Assembly: GCA_016987375.1 (NCBI GenBank)
Contig: PJRA01000313.1
Location: forward strand, 1,442,715-1,506,714
Length of the DNA stretch: 64,000 nucleotides
Direction: 5' to 3'
Origin: Brachionus koreanus
Lineage: Eukaryota; Rotifera; Eurotatoria; Ploima; Brachionidae
Below the pieces are notes generated by a model, which saw only the letters and a program-made list of their open reading frames with translations, had not been told where the DNA came from and did not search any database. Positions 1 to 12,384 of this stretch are shown here, piece by piece. A program made the translations under genes and the position numbers. How positions within the stretch are numbered: position 1 is the first letter of the stretch; each line of letters begins with the position of its first letter.

Positions 1-73
1 TTTTCTTTTTAAATAAATATCAATTAAAGAAAATTGATAATTAAAGTAATCATTTTAGAAAAAAGATTCTAGT

Positions 74-480
74 GAATTTCGTCAAGGATCAGTACTTGGA
101 CCCCTGCTATTTATTCTGAACATAAATTACCTCCCTGAATGCATTAGATTAAATTAAATTTTATACAGATCACTTCTAGGGACGGAAAATTAAAAAGAAT
201 TGTAATAGAATGGAATTGCTTACAGATGACGTTTCTAAGGGTAATGCTAAAATGAACGTTTACAAGTAAAGAGAAAAGGCTGTGAGCAAGATTGTGTATA
301 TTCATGGTGAGACCCCACCTAGACTACGGATTGCGGGTTTTGAATCCAATTATGAAAGGTACAAGAGAGGGTTTTCAGAATTTCGAGTCATCTTATATAG
401 TTTAATTGTGGAAATAGGGTCAAACCGAACCTCGAAGTATTAAAATATGGTATTTTAGCTTTTTCATTTGTAAGAGCTTT
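74..480 (+). pseudogene. Decayed non-LTR retrotransposon (LINE) reverse transcriptase fragment
   Basis: Two short stretches read as LINE reverse transcriptase on the plus strand. Around 74-145 the translation contains QGSVLGPLLF followed by NINYLPE, the classic motif upstream of the catalytic aspartates. Around 305-370 it contains RPHLDYGLRVLNP, the motif near the RT C-terminus. Between them the frame is broken and the FADD catalytic box is missing, so the copy is dead and internally deleted. It resembles the better-preserved LINE end at 53.3 kb. The clade (CR1/Jockey-like) is my inference. Confidence 0.7.
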
Positions 481-2569
481 CGAATATATAACCAAGTCAA
501 ATTAACTATTGAAGTATATTCTTTAGCTTCCTAATTAACTATCAAGCAGTCCGCAATACCATAAAGTTATTCTCATCCTAAAATATTAGACTTCAAGTAC
601 AGCACACTTTGAAAAGCTTCTAACTTTGCCTTTTATTTTCCAAATGAACGGAATTTTCAAAAATAATAAACATTGGTGATTTTATGTATTATATTTGTTG
701 AGTTAAATTCCTAAAAAAAATATTTTTAATTCATTTGTAATCGATTTTATACAATATTTATAATTTTTTTGTTTGATTTAAAATAAACTGATAGAAATAT
801 GATCTGAATTATTTAAAAAGATAGTAGAGATATATTTTTTTAAATAAGATAAATATTATTTTTTTAGAAAATTAACTTAAAAGAATTTTTCTTGTGATGG
901 CTTTTATTTTGAAAAATTAAAATTTGAAGTTTTTCTCAGACTCAATTAAATGCATTAATTTAGCATTCAGGCAGCTTAATCTAATGCTCCATTTAGATTA
1001 AGTTAACAATTTAATGTTTCTAAATATGCCTTCAAAAAAAAAACAAACAGCAATAATTTTTTATTTAAATTAAAACAACATAATAAAATTTTAACTGTAA
1101 TAAAAATTTAAAAAATGTGAAATTTTTAAGCATCAGAATGTTTTAATTAAAATTTAGGACGAATAAATAAAAATAAAATAATGATTTGGTTTTTTCAAGT
1201 ATTGAGTAAAAAATAATAAAAAACTTCCGTGAAAAATCAGTCGAAAAAACATACGTCACATGAAAATTAAATTTTACTATAAATTTCTAAGTAAATTGTT
1301 TGTTCCTAGGGAAAAAAATGAGGAAAAGAAAAATTTTTGATAAATTTTAATGTTCTTTTTACTTAAAAATTTTAAACATCTTTTCAAAATAATACTTGAA
1401 ATTAAAAATTCAAAACACTAAATTTAATCTGACAAAAAGGACTAAAATATAATCAATGATCAAAGCCAAAAAACTAATCTTCTTATTAAAAAATAAAAAT
1501 CAATTTTATTTTTTACTTTCTTCTATATTTGAGTGTTTACTGTAAAAGAAGTTGAAAATGAACGCCAAAATGAAGCTTTGCGAGACATAAAAAAAAATCA
1601 TATTCTTTTGGGACAATTCACTTGGCTGTCAAGAAACTGCTAAATCTAGTTAATACAATTTCATTTTCTGAATAAATTAGTCTTTTTAGTATCGAATTTT
1701 GCAAATTTCCGAATCGAACTTAAGATAGAATATCTCTCGAGACACTATTAATTGCTAAGTAAAATTTATTATTTAAATTAAAGCGGCAGCAAAAAGTCTA
1801 GTATAAACAAAAATACAAATCTTAATCAAATTTGCTTTAGGTAAAGCATAAAAAAAGTCTACATAGTCAGTATTTTTGTAATTGAATTTGATTTTTCATT
1901 TTCCTATTCTAGATTTTAATTTGATTATAATATATTTTAATGAAAAGTTTAAATAAATCAGATTTTATTAGAAACCTGAGAATGAAATTTATTTAAAGAT
2001 TAAGATAGAATTTTTTTGATAAAATAAAATAACTAACACGAAATCCATCATTATCAATAACACGATCAAAGTTTATATTATTTGGCATTTTTTTTCTTAA
2101 ATTCAATTAGCTAGTTTTCAAAGCTCATTTAATCAGTAAAATTGAGAACTATTTTAAATACACCTTTCAGATTTAATTAGATGTTTTTCTAGTATAAATC
2201 AAATTGGTATAAATCTTTTAGGTACTATCATTTAAATCCATTTTACATGAGATATTATTTCCCTTAATTTTTGAATTTTCTTAAGGCGAAATTCTATCAT
2301 TATTTTTTTAATATTGATACAAAATTTTGCTTTAGCATGATAAATCGATAAATTATTTCTAATCAATGATTAATGCATTGATTTAAACCACTGGAGAGTT
2401 TGCAAAATTGTGCCAATAGCACTACATTATTTTTAGCATAAAAATGTTAAATGAAAAATCAAAAATCAATCAGCCATTCTCTCAGTTAAAGAATCAATAA
2501 ATCTTTTAGCTTTAGCTTTTTCTATTTTAGTTCAGATAAGTAAAAATTCGAATTCGTTGAGAATTTAAA
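481..2569. other. Gene-free AT-rich spacer
   Basis: I see no coding exon, RNA gene or clear repeat. The sequence is dominated by A/T runs and has frequent stops in all frames. It probably includes the promoter of stomatin gene A, but no specific element can be named. Confidence 0.6.
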
Positions 2570-3635
2570 ATGGCCGAAGAAATAACCAAACAACAGAGGA
2601 CAAGTAAGATTAAATTTTTATTTGTTTTAGGCAAATAATGAAATTTAATGAAGGTTTGATTGAAAATCCGACAGAAGTGCAAGAACACCAAAATGATATT
2701 TGCTCAAGTTTTTTGGTCATTCTATCCTATTTTCTTGCGTTTATTAGTTTTCCAATCTCTTTTATTTTTTGTTTCAAAGTAGTTCAAGAATACGAAAGAG
2801 CAGTAAAATTTCTATTAGATTAAAAAAAAGTTTAAAATTTTTTAAAATTTTTTTTTTTAGGTAATATTTCGCTTGGGCCGTAACCTAAGCGGTGGAGCTA
2901 AAGGCCCCGGATTGTTCTTTGTTCTTCCATGTATTGATGAAATAACTACAATAGATCTAAGAACAGTTACTTTTGACGTGCCACCACAAGAAATTTTGAC
3001 CAAAGACTCAGTTACAATCACAGTTGATGCAGTGGTTTATTATAGAATATTTGATCCAGTCAGATCGGTGAACAAGGTAGCAAATGCTCAATATTCCACA
3101 CGTCTATTAGCAGCCACATCACTACGGAATATCCTTGGCACAAAAACCTTACAAGAAATATTGGTCGATAAAGAATCTCTTGCTTTGCGCATGCAAGTAA
3201 TTTTTTTTCTGATTATTTAGTTTCATTTTAACAATTAAGTTTTTAGAACATGCTAGACTTGGCTACTGATGATTGGGGTGTTAAAGTAGAGAGAATTGAA
3301 CTGTAAGATTTTATACAGTAATGAAAAGAAGACTAATTTTTCAATTTAGAAAAGATGTTCGTCTTCCAGTTGAAATGCAAAGAGCCATGGCAACTGAGGC
3401 AGAAGCTACAAGAGATGCCAGGGCTAAATTGGTCGCAGCTGAAGGAGAGCAAAAAGCGTCAGTGGCTCTGAAAGAAGCAGCCGATACAATCAATAAAAAT
3501 CCGGTAGCTTTACAGCTTAGATATTTGCAGACATTGACTGATATTGCCGCAGAAAAAAATTCAACTATTGTTTTTCCTATACCGATCGAACTTTTACGAT
3601 CATTGCCTGGCGCTGTCAATCAAAAATCTAATTAA
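2570..3635 (+). CDS. Stomatin-like band-7 protein A
   Basis: Membrane-hairpin scaffold of the stomatin (SPFH/band 7/PHB) family. In animals these proteins sit on the inner leaflet, oligomerise and modulate ion channels (MEC-2, stomatin). Exons: 2570-2603, 2654-2802, 2861-3196, 3247-3302, 3350-3635; 286 residues, all phases closing. After a short polar N-terminus comes a hydrophobic hairpin ([16 protein letters not shown]) with the conserved mid-hairpin proline. It is followed by [35 protein letters not shown], the [18 protein letters not shown] helix and the C-terminal [12 protein letters not shown] oligomerisation segment. The first intron (2604-2653) uses an AATGAAG acceptor. A TTTTAG acceptor at 2630 exists but puts a stop in frame. 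An alternative start is the ATG at 2638. First gene of a plus-strand run of four. Confidence 0.9.
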
Positions 3636-4427
3636 AATTAGCTTTGTGAACTAGCAAATTTAAAACTTGATAATTATGACTAAATTTTGGTCGTTCTATG
3701 TATTTAATTTATTCTAATATTTGAATTTTAAATCAAATGGTAATAAAAAAAATAAAAAGCGTTTTAATTTAAATAAATTTTTTTAAAATATTTTCAAACT
3801 AAAATTTATTTTTTTATTAAATTTTGTAGATAAATTTTTATTAGTATTTTATTTTGTTTAGCTTAATTGAATTTTTAAAATAAGATTTAAGTATAATATA
3901 ATTATCATCGCCACATGTTATAAATTTACTTGTTGATTTTCTCGTTCCAAATAGCTCTATGAGCTCAAGTGTGCATAAAATAAACTGATTAAACTGATTT
4001 TAGATTTGATCAAAATTAAAATAGAAGTTAAAAAATAGAAAGCCATTAGTTAAATTTAAATAAAGAGTTTAACAATTGTATGCACGTCTTGCTAAGCAAA
4101 AGTTAAAAAAAATTAATTTATAACTAGATTTTTATTTAAAATACCAAGACCTTTCTTGAAATTTAAATTGTTTAAAAATTTAAGCATAATATTTTAACTG
4201 CTAATATAGAGGTTTATTTTTTGAAAATATGCGCATTTTATCTTGAAAATTTAATTTATCATGTTTAATTAGATAATGTATTTGGTTTAAAATTAACATT
4301 TTTTTTTAAATTTCGAAATTATAAATTTAAAAGATAGTCGTCATGAAAAAGATAAACAGCTAAGGTATAAAAGAAAAAAATCGATGCTTTTTTTATTTTT
4401 AGATTTAATAAAATTATTTTGAACAAA
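3636..4427. other. Intergenic spacer between stomatin A and B
   Basis: AT-rich DNA with no recognisable gene. It must hold the 3' end of gene A and the promoter of gene B. Confidence 0.5.
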
Positions 4428-5628
4428 ATGATCAAATCAGAAGGTTTTTTGGACATGAATGAAATAAAAACACATATTGTGACTAAATTAACCATTTTTT
4501 TTGAAAGGAAGACAGCCAGTTGAAGTGGTTGATGACTCGAATTTTTGTGGCTCTATACTCACATTTTTGTCTTATATTCTTATTGTAATAACATTTCCAA
4601 TTTCATTACCTATGAGCATAAAGGTAAAAAAAACTAATATTAAGTGTTCTGATTTTAGCAACTTTTTTAATCTGTTATTTCTAGATTGTCAAAGAGTATG
4701 AAAGAGCAGTCATATTTCGACTAGGTAGAATTTTGTCCGGAGGAGCTAAAGGACCTGGTCTATTCTTTATTGTTCCATGTATAATTATTTTATTTTAATT
4801 TTCAAAAAAAAAATAACTGACAATAAAAAAGGTATTGATTCGATTGTAACCGTGGACTTAAGGTTTTTATTTTTTCATTTTAATTTAAAAATAATTGAAA
4901 TATTAAAGATCAGTAACTTTTGATGTGCCTCCACAAGAAATTTTGACTAAAGATTCAGTAACTGTTACAGTCGATGCAGTAGTTTATTTCAGAATTTCGG
5001 ATCCAATTCAGTCTGTGACCAAAATCGCTAATTCAAGATACTCTACTCAATTGCTTGCAGCTACAACTTTGAGAAATATTCTCGGCACTAAGTCATTACA
5101 TGAAATTTTAAGTGATAAAGAATCTATTTCGCATCATATGCAGGTATAATTTTTATTTATTTTTTTATTTTAGTTTAAATTTTATTAATTTCTAAGGAAA
5201 TTTTGGACCATGCCACTGACGAATGGTAAATAGATTTATTTTTTCAACATTTAATTTATTTTAATTTTAGGGGTGTAAAAGTAGAAAGAGTAGAAGTGTA
5301 AGATTTAAAATTTTTGGGTTTTCGATGATAAATTTTGATCAATAGGAAGGATGTAAAATTGCCTGTTCAAATGCAACGTGCCATGGCCACAGAGGCTGAA
5401 GCAGCTCGAGAAGCTAGAGCTAAAGTAATAGCAGCCGAAGGAGAACAAAAAGCTTCAGTTTCATTGAAATCAGCGGCAGATACAATAAATCAAAGTCCAG
5501 TTGCCCTACAGTTGCGTTATTTACAGACTCTTACTCACATTGCAGCTGAAAAGAACTCCACTATTGTATTCCCTATTCCATTAGAACTTTTAAGAAGCTT
5601 TCCTGGTATAAAAGAGGGAAAATTTTAA
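4428..5628 (+). CDS. Stomatin-like band-7 protein B
   Basis: Second stomatin paralog, 276 residues. Exons: 4428-4443, 4508-4623, 4685-4778, 4832-4862, 4909-5143, 5197-5225, 5271-5297, 5346-5628; all phases close. The N-terminal exon gives only five whole codons. The hairpin reads [14 protein letters not shown]; then [49 protein letters not shown] and [12 protein letters not shown]. One intron splits the Cys codon of the PCID motif, as in paralog F. Another splits the conserved Trp codon (TG|G), so the 56-nt exon seen in A, C and D is cut 29+27 here. The N-terminal exon is assigned by phase only. The function is presumably membrane scaffolding or channel modulation, inferred from the family. 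Confidence 0.88.
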
Positions 5629-7089
5629 AGAACAAATATTCTTTCTTATGTGAGCATATTTACTTAATAAATACAATTTTTTCATTGTTTTGATTCTAAA
5701 TAATTTTAAAATCATGAACAAATCTTAATCATGAATTTATTTTGTTTTTAAATTTTTTATTGAAAAAATTTCAATTTTTTTTTCATTTTTTTCGTAATAA
5801 AAGTCAATTTTTCTACTTTAAAAAAAATTTTTTCTTCAATGTCGTTCTAAATTTTCAAAAAAAATAAGAAAATAATCGTATTCCAATGTTATTCTTTAAA
5901 ATTTTTTTTTCCTAAAACAAAAACGACTTTTAATTAGTTTGTTTCCAAACTTTGATAAGGCCACATGTGTATTTATTTTCTGCTTAATTTAAGGCCTTCA
6001 TTAAAAGGAAATTAGATACTAAAAAATTTATAATTAATTTAGATAATCTGAATTTTAACTTGAATCAAATATTTTTGAATAATTTCACATAGTGAATTAA
6101 TTCAGAGATTATAAGAGAAAAATTCTCTTTAATTGAATTTTGAAAATTGTTTCATTTATTCAATTTTTTGTCGAAGATGAATAACTTGTTTAAAATAATT
6201 TGAAATAATTTGTTTAAATTTAGAATAAAAAACTTGGCCAAAAATTTTGCAAATATTTGGGAATCATAAATTTACATACCAGGCAGTTTTTAAAATAATA
6301 ATTTAAAAATCTTTAATAGACCATGAGTAATTGAATTCTTTAGGAAACACTTAAAATGCAAAATATACTCAAAAATTAGCTGATTATTTAAAATTAAGTT
6401 CTCTCTTTTCATTGAATTATCTATAAATAACTAATCTTTCGTTTAAGATACAAATTTTATTGATCTAACAAACAAAAATAAGCTAAAAAGCTTAAAACAC
6501 GAGTCTCATAGCCAAGTTTTAATTTTTATTTTTTTTTACCAAAACCAACAATGAAAAAATAAGATCAATAAAATAATTTTGTTTATTTTTTTGATTTTAA
6601 AAAAATTTTACTTTATAAATTTTATTTAGCTTAGAAGATCCTTTTTTTTAAATTAAAAATTTAAATTATTGTTTTTCTCAATGTAATTATTGATTTTTAT
6701 CTAATTTTCCGTTTATGATTTTAAAAAATGGTCTCAAATTAAAAATTTAACTTTAATTTATTCAAATTTTATTTCCGAATTAATTCCTATTTTTTAAATT
6801 TATCGATGCAGGTAAATCATAGGGTTAAAATTTGAAATCAGTAATTATCTCATTTATTTAAGTATTTGCCTACGGCCAATTATGCCTGGTTATTGTCCAT
6901 TTAAAAGAGTATATGACTAGCAGAAAAGCTTTTATTTAGGTTTATAAATTAGATCATGCAAACGGAATCAAATTTTGAATACCTACTGAAAAAGCTATTA
7001 TTTTATAGAATCAAAATCTAGTTTTTAATTAAATAGTGAATTTTTATTTTTTTTTGTTATTAAAATATCAATAATTCGTTGATTAATCA
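5629..7089. other. Intergenic spacer between stomatin B and C
   Basis: About 1.5 kb of AT-rich DNA with long T and A runs. No coding potential, RNA gene or inverted repeat is evident to me. Confidence 0.5.
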
Positions 7090-8068
7090 ATGGAAAGATT
7101 TAAATATCCAAGCAACCATATTCGTGTAAATATTGACCAGCCGTTTCAAAGAAAAGAAAACTTTAGTTCGAAATTTTTGACTAACATTCTAGTTTTTTTT
7201 TCAATTTTTTTAATAATTATTTCTTTGCCTTTAAGTCTCATCTATTGCATGAAAGTAGGAAATAAATAATCCAAAAAGTAAACAAAATTAATTGATTTTT
7301 TAAAGATGATACGAGAGTATGAACGAGCGGTGATTTTTAGACTAGGAAGATGCATCAAAAAGGTAAAGGGACCTAGTCTATTTTTTATTCTACCATGTAT
7401 GGACAATTATGAAAAAGTGGATACTAGAATAAGATCATGTTGTATAAATCCACAAGAGATTTTGACCAAAGATTCAGTTACTATAAATTGTGAAGCAATC
7501 ATATTTTTCAAGGTCTTTGATCCATATTTGGCCCTGAGTAAAATTCATAACTTTTATTATGGAACTAAATCGTTGTCAGCATCAATTTTGCGAAACACAC
7601 TAAGCTCGCGAACTTTACAAGAAATTTTGCAAGAAAAAGATACTTTAACCCACTATATACATGTAAATAATTAAAAAATTTAACTCATTTCAATTAATTT
7701 AGAAAAATTTAGAGCTTGTTAAATAAAGCAACTAGAGAATGGGGTACGTTAGTAGAGCGAATCGAAATGTAATTAAATATATAATTATTTTTTTGTTTAA
7801 TGTTAGATTTTTTAGAAAAGACTTGAGACTTCCCATTGAATTGCAAAAAGCCATGTCAGCTGAAGCTGAAGCAACAAGAGAAGCTAGAGCTCTTGAAATT
7901 AGAGCTTTTGGAGAAAAAAAAGCGTGTTTTTTTTTGAAAAATGCGGGTGACCTATTTGCAGAAAATTCGACTTCTGTTCAGCTCAGATACTTGCAAACTT
8001 TGTCTCAAATAGCTTCAGAAAATAGGTCTACAATTATTTTCCCGATACCAATAGAAATTTTTAATTAA
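7090..8068 (+). CDS. Divergent stomatin-like band-7 protein C
   Basis: Intact but fast-evolving stomatin paralog, 276 residues. Exons: 7090-7254, 7306-7662, 7713-7768, 7816-8068; phases close. The hydrophobic hairpin (FFSIFLIIISLPLSLIY), [41 protein letters not shown] and [12 protein letters not shown] are kept. The loop that is SGGAKGPG in the paralogs is IKKVKGPS here, the VDLR...VTFDVPP strand is replaced by VDTRIRSCCINP, and GVKVERVE is GTLVERIE. It alone lacks an intron in the N-terminal coding part. It has no internal stop, so it is probably a functional, diverging copy rather than a pseudogene. The role is unknown beyond membrane association. Confidence 0.87.
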
Positions 8069-8371
8069 TTTTAGTAAAAATTTTTTTTTTAAACAAAATG
8101 GTTAATTATAACATTAATAACATTTTTTTTTATTTTTATACCTATTCGAATCGTCTCAAAAATCTATATTGCTGTTTATCATTGTTTAAAGAAGTAGTAA
8201 AAAAAAAAAAACTTTCATTCTTTTTAAACCATATTTTTTGTAAAAACAATTTCGATCTTTGATCGAAATACTTTATAATTGAAAAATTGGAAATAAATAA
8301 AAAAAAATTGTTAAATTGGAAGAAAATTTTTTACATAAAATTATAGATGATTTTAATAAAAATTAAATTAA

Positions 8372-8713
8372 GGTTCGCGCGTAGCAAAACTACCGCACTA
8401 TCTGAATTTGCATAAACTGACTTTAAAAAATTAATCTGCATAGTTGAAAACCTAAAAAATCCATTTATTTAGGTCAAAAAAAAAATTTTTGGACCCCACC
8501 TCCTTAAAGATTTGAAAAAAAACAAAAGTTGCTTGTCTTTAAGTCAAAACAATTTACCATGATTTTTGACAAAAGATGGTAAAAACATAGACTTTTTCCA
8601 GTTATTTTGGATCTAGTCCGAGGTGAACCCCCCAACTCCTTTTTTTTTACAGATTCTGAAACTAGAGGAAATTCTGAATAAAATGTTGGGACCACTTTTT
8701 TTAATTTTTTTAA
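8372..8713 (+). mobile_element. Truncated copy of a TTAA-flanked DNA element (same family as 39106-39852)
   Basis: The sequence starts after a TTAA (8368-8371) with GGTTCGCGCGTAGCAAAACT, matching the terminal sequence of the complete element at 39.1 kb (AGTTCGCGCGATGAAAAACT). Internal blocks also match, including the attctgaaactag...aaattctgaa stretch. I could not find the opposite terminus: the right part runs into an inverted duplication. It is non-autonomous, with no transposase frame. Confidence 0.6.
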
Positions 8714-8894
8714 ATTTAAGCAAAAAAAATTGCTAAAAATAAGTGTAAAATCAAAAAAAAAGAATTAAATTGTTTTATTTTGATAAATGTTTTTAGAACT
8801 TAAATAAATTTCTTCATATGTTAAAATTTTATATTAACAGACTAAATTTATTAAAAAAATAAAAAAAGTGGTCCCAACATTTTATTCAGAATTT
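8669..8894. repeat. Long inverted repeat (about 44-bp arms)
   Basis: The arm at 8669-8713 (starting AAATTCTGAATAAAATGTTG) recurs as its reverse complement at 8851-8894 with almost no mismatch, around a loop of about 137 bp. A transcript would form a strong hairpin. It appears derived from the interior of the TTAA-type element that begins at 8372. Confidence 0.8.
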
Positions 8895-8972
8895 AGACAC
8901 TAAAAATCGAAAAAATTTCTTTTCTTGAAACACAATTTTTTTATTTATTTTTCAACTTTTCAATTATCAATT

Positions 8973-9042
8973 TTTTCGATCAGGACTCGAGCCAAAACAG
9001 TTTTGTTTGAGGAAAAATCAATTAACACCTTAACTAACCAGA
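8973..9042 (-). other. tRNA-like fragment or SINE head (weak)
   Basis: On the minus strand, TTAGTTAAGGTG resembles a pol III A box. About 45 nt further on, GGCTCGAGTCCTG resembles a B box. I could not fold a proper cloverleaf acceptor stem, so this is at best a tRNA relic or the head of a SINE. Low confidence. Confidence 0.2.
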
Positions 9043-9179
9043 CTTTCTTAATATTTTTTTATGTCAATATTTATAAATTGAAATAATTAAAATAATCTTT
9101 TTCAACTGTTTTAAGCAATGACAAAAAAACAATAAAATTTTCGAATACACTGGTTATGAAATGTTCACAACAATAATTC

Positions 9180-9420
9180 CATTCTATATTTTTAATGCAG
9201 TCAGGGAGCGAGGTGATTTATGTCCAGAACAAAAAGCAAGGGTCCAAGTACAAATCCTTTGGAAAATCCACTACAAATACCTCTGACCATTAAGAAAACA
9301 TCAGCAAGTTCAACTCGCTGAGTTCTCTTTCCCAAAAAGTATTTGATTCATCAACAATTTTACCTATCTCACTAGGCCATCTCACTCGTTATTGATCGAA
9401 ATTTGCCAAATTAAAAGAAA
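9180..9420 (-). pseudogene. LINE reverse transcriptase relic
   Basis: The minus-strand translation contains GFSKGFVLGPLLFVLDINHL, the RT motif preceding the catalytic box. Flanking frames are interrupted and no intact domain remains. Probably the same broad LINE family as the relics at 0.1, 38, 42 and 53 kb. Confidence 0.6.
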
Positions 9421-11170
9421 ATGTCTGTTTTTCCAAGAAATTCAAAGTTCATTGACAACTCTTTGTGGCCAAAAAAGACGCAAAAGTTCTGGATTTTTGA
9501 GAAATTTAAAAATAAAATAGGATGCGAAACATTATTTTAATTTTTTTTTTAAGAAATCAAAAAAGCTTAATTTTTGAACCAATGTTATATGTTATTTCAA
9601 TATATTATAATTTATTACATGATATTTTATAATTTTATTTGGAATTAGTGAGTATCACCTTTAAAATTCGCTCGTGACTTACTTGAGTTTTCTAAATGCA
9701 TTTTACATCTATGCGCTTGAAATGACTTTGAAATAGTATCGTAAATTTTAATTTTCAAAAAATATTTTCACAATTTATTTAGAAAAAGCCTAAAATTGAT
9801 ATATGATCTTAAACTTATAAATAATTTGTTAAATTAATGCTGAATGGAGAGATGCTAATAAAAAGTATAATTTACATCATTTAATTTTGGCTTTTTAAAA
9901 TAAAAAAAAGACGTTAATTACTAAATTTATTTTTAATAAAAGATTGAGTAAATAAATTTATTTTTGAAATAAAATTGTTATTTTTTGTTTTAAAGTATAT
10001 ATCAATTATTGATTATTTGATTTAGAAAAAAATGAAGAAAACTTTTTTTACAATTATTTTTTCAAAAATATAATTTCGATTACTAAGACTAAAACAACAT
10101 CTAAAAAATTTATGTGCAAAAGTCAACATAAAATAAGTTGAATAATGAATATTAATTATTTAAATGAAAAATAAGTATTTCTGGTTTTAAAATAAAGAAG
10201 AGGCGAAAAAAGTTACATTTTAGATAAAAAAGTAAATTCTTCTTAACATAGATTAAATTTTTTAAGGTAATGCTTGATTTAAAAAGCAGTTACAAGTGAG
10301 TTTTGCATGATTATTGACTGGAATTAAAAAAATATAAATCAATATTATAAAACTCCATTCAAAACTTAAGTTATTGATGAAATCAGTTATTAAAGCTTAT
10401 TGTTTAGTAAATGAAAATTAAAGTTTTAAATTGATTAAGATTTTTAAGTTCAATTTTTGAAAAACACCAATAATTTGATATTTATTTCACTAGAGGAAAG
10501 AATTTTACCTCGATAAATGCGTGGTAACAGTTGACTGTAAATTTTTTTGATTGACGTAAATTTTATCCTCTTAGATTCATTTTATTTTATAAAATTAAAT
10601 TTTAAGAAATGATTCATTTTTATCACCATGGCATAGATTATGCATTCTTTTTTTTCTATTTCCTTTCTAGCTTTCAATTTTAATCAAAAACTGTTTTCTA
10701 TCGGTATAATTTAACACAGAAAACAAACTCTCTTATACATAAGCTTTAAAATTCCACTCTGCTAACTAACTAATGTATTGAAATAAATTTTAAAAGAAAA
10801 AAATCAATCCCAGGTAATTTATTATTTTTACTCGGATCGATTTTTAAAACTTTTACATTATTATTAGAAAATTTTTGAAAATAAAAAATCCATTATTCTC
10901 AAACTGTTTTTATTTAAAAGGAAACAAAACATTAGAAAAATTCAATATTAAAAATTATCGACTAATTCGCATTTAAATACAACTGGCAAAGTCTCATTCA
11001 AATAAAATTTTTAAAAAATTAGTATAATTTAAAAATTGAAATAAATTTTTTATCTAAGTAATTAAATTAGTTAGTATACTTTAAGCCAAATTTTATTTTA
11101 ACTTTTGAAAAAATTTGGTTGACAAATTATACAAATTAATCAATTTAAGTAAGAATTTTTTTATTTAAAG

Positions 11171-12186
11171 TGCAATCCGAGGAATCAAAAAATCAAGCAG
11201 AAGAAGGCTTTGGACTATGTGGCTACATACTTATAGGTCTTTCTTACATCATAGTCATTTTTACTTTTCCTTTTAGCTTATTATTTTGCATCAAAGTAAT
11301 GACTAATTTTTCTAGTTTATTTTTTTATCTCTTTACCATTTTTAGATAGTGAAAGAATATGAAAGAGCAGTTATTTTGAGATTGGGTCGTATATTATCAG
11401 GCGGAGCTAAAGGACCTGGTCTTTTTTTTATCTTGCCATGCATTGACCAAATTGTTACAACTGATCTGAGGTTAAAAATAAAATTAATTATTTTAATTAA
11501 TTTCTTAATATAGAACGATAACTTTTGATGTACCACCACAAGAAATATTGACCAAAGATTCTTTAAGCATTACAGTAGATGCAGTCTGCTATTTTAGAAT
11601 TTTTGATCCGGTTGTCTCAGTAACAAATGTAGAAAATGCCCAAGTATCTACGAGACTGTTAGCGGCCACTACATTGAGAAATATTCTTGGTACAAGAACA
11701 TTGCAAGAAATTTTACAAGATAAAGAAATAATTGCCCAAAATATGCAAGTACTTAGCTAATGTAACTAATTTATATTTTTTTAAAAAAAAATTTATAATT
11801 TGAATAGGAAACTCTTGACAGTATAACTGATTCGTGGGGAATCAAAGTAGAACGAGTCGAAGTGTATGTTATTCTTTATTTTAGTTTTAATCTATTTTTA
11901 ATTTATTTTTAATTTTAGCAAAGATGTAAGACTTCCTGTACAAATGCAGCGTGCAATGGCAACTGAAGCCGAGTCAAGTCGTGAAGCCAGAGCTAAAGTA
12001 ATTGCAGCTGAAGGAGAGCAAAAAGCCTCTATTGCCTTAAAACAAGCTGCTGATATCATAAATCAAAGTCCAGTAGCTTTACAACTCAGATATTTGCAAA
12101 CTTTGACCAACATTTCAGCCGAAAAGAATTCAACAATAATATTCCCAATTCCGATTGAAATGCTTAAATCTTTTTCAAAAAGCTAA
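11171..12186 (+). CDS. Stomatin-like band-7 protein D (first exon not found)
   Basis: Fourth plus-strand stomatin paralog. Exons seen: 11171-11295, 11346-11470, 11514-11748, 11808-11863, 11919-12186. The first of these begins in phase 1, so a short N-terminal exon with the start codon must lie upstream, as in A and B; I could not place it. The hairpin reads [16 protein letters not shown], followed by [49 protein letters not shown] and [12 protein letters not shown]. The undivided 56-nt exon (11808-11863) matches those of A and C. Its stop lies 199 bp from the stop of convergent gene E. A channel-modulating membrane scaffold is inferred from the family. Confidence 0.87.
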
Positions 12187-12384
12187 GATAAAACTAATTT
12201 AATTGAGTTTTAATTTTAATATGAATGAAAATAAATATGTGTTCAAAAAAATATTTTTATTTCAAATTTAGCTAATTAAACAGCTAATTTTTAAAAAATT
12301 TTTTATTTGAAAAAAATAACCAAATTTTTTATTATCGGTTTATTATTTACATACATATTTTAGGCATGAATAAGAATATGGTTT

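Larger units (their letters stand above)
8069..11170. other. Repeat-rich spacer between stomatin C and D
   Basis: 3.1 kb without an intact gene. It holds a truncated TTAA-flanked element from 8372, a large inverted repeat at 8669-8894, a tRNA-like A/B-box stretch near 8973-9042 and a LINE relic at 9180-9420. From 9.5 to 11.1 kb I see nothing. The missing first exon of gene D probably lies in its last part. Confidence 0.5.

Noticed and set aside
2604..2630. 27-nt first intron in stomatin A ending in TTTTAG
   Set aside because: Frame after this acceptor runs into a stop at once; the 50-nt alternative ending at 2653 keeps the frame.
3341..3619. 92-codon minus-strand open frame over stomatin A
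   Set aside because: Lies exactly opposite the last exon of A; similar antisense frames recur opposite other paralogs. Coding-strand composition explains it.
10639..10703. Possible first exon of stomatin D (ATG at 10639, phase-1 donor near 10703)
   Set aside because: Phase fits, but the encoded peptide is hydrophobic, AT-driven sequence unlike the polar N-termini of the paralogs.
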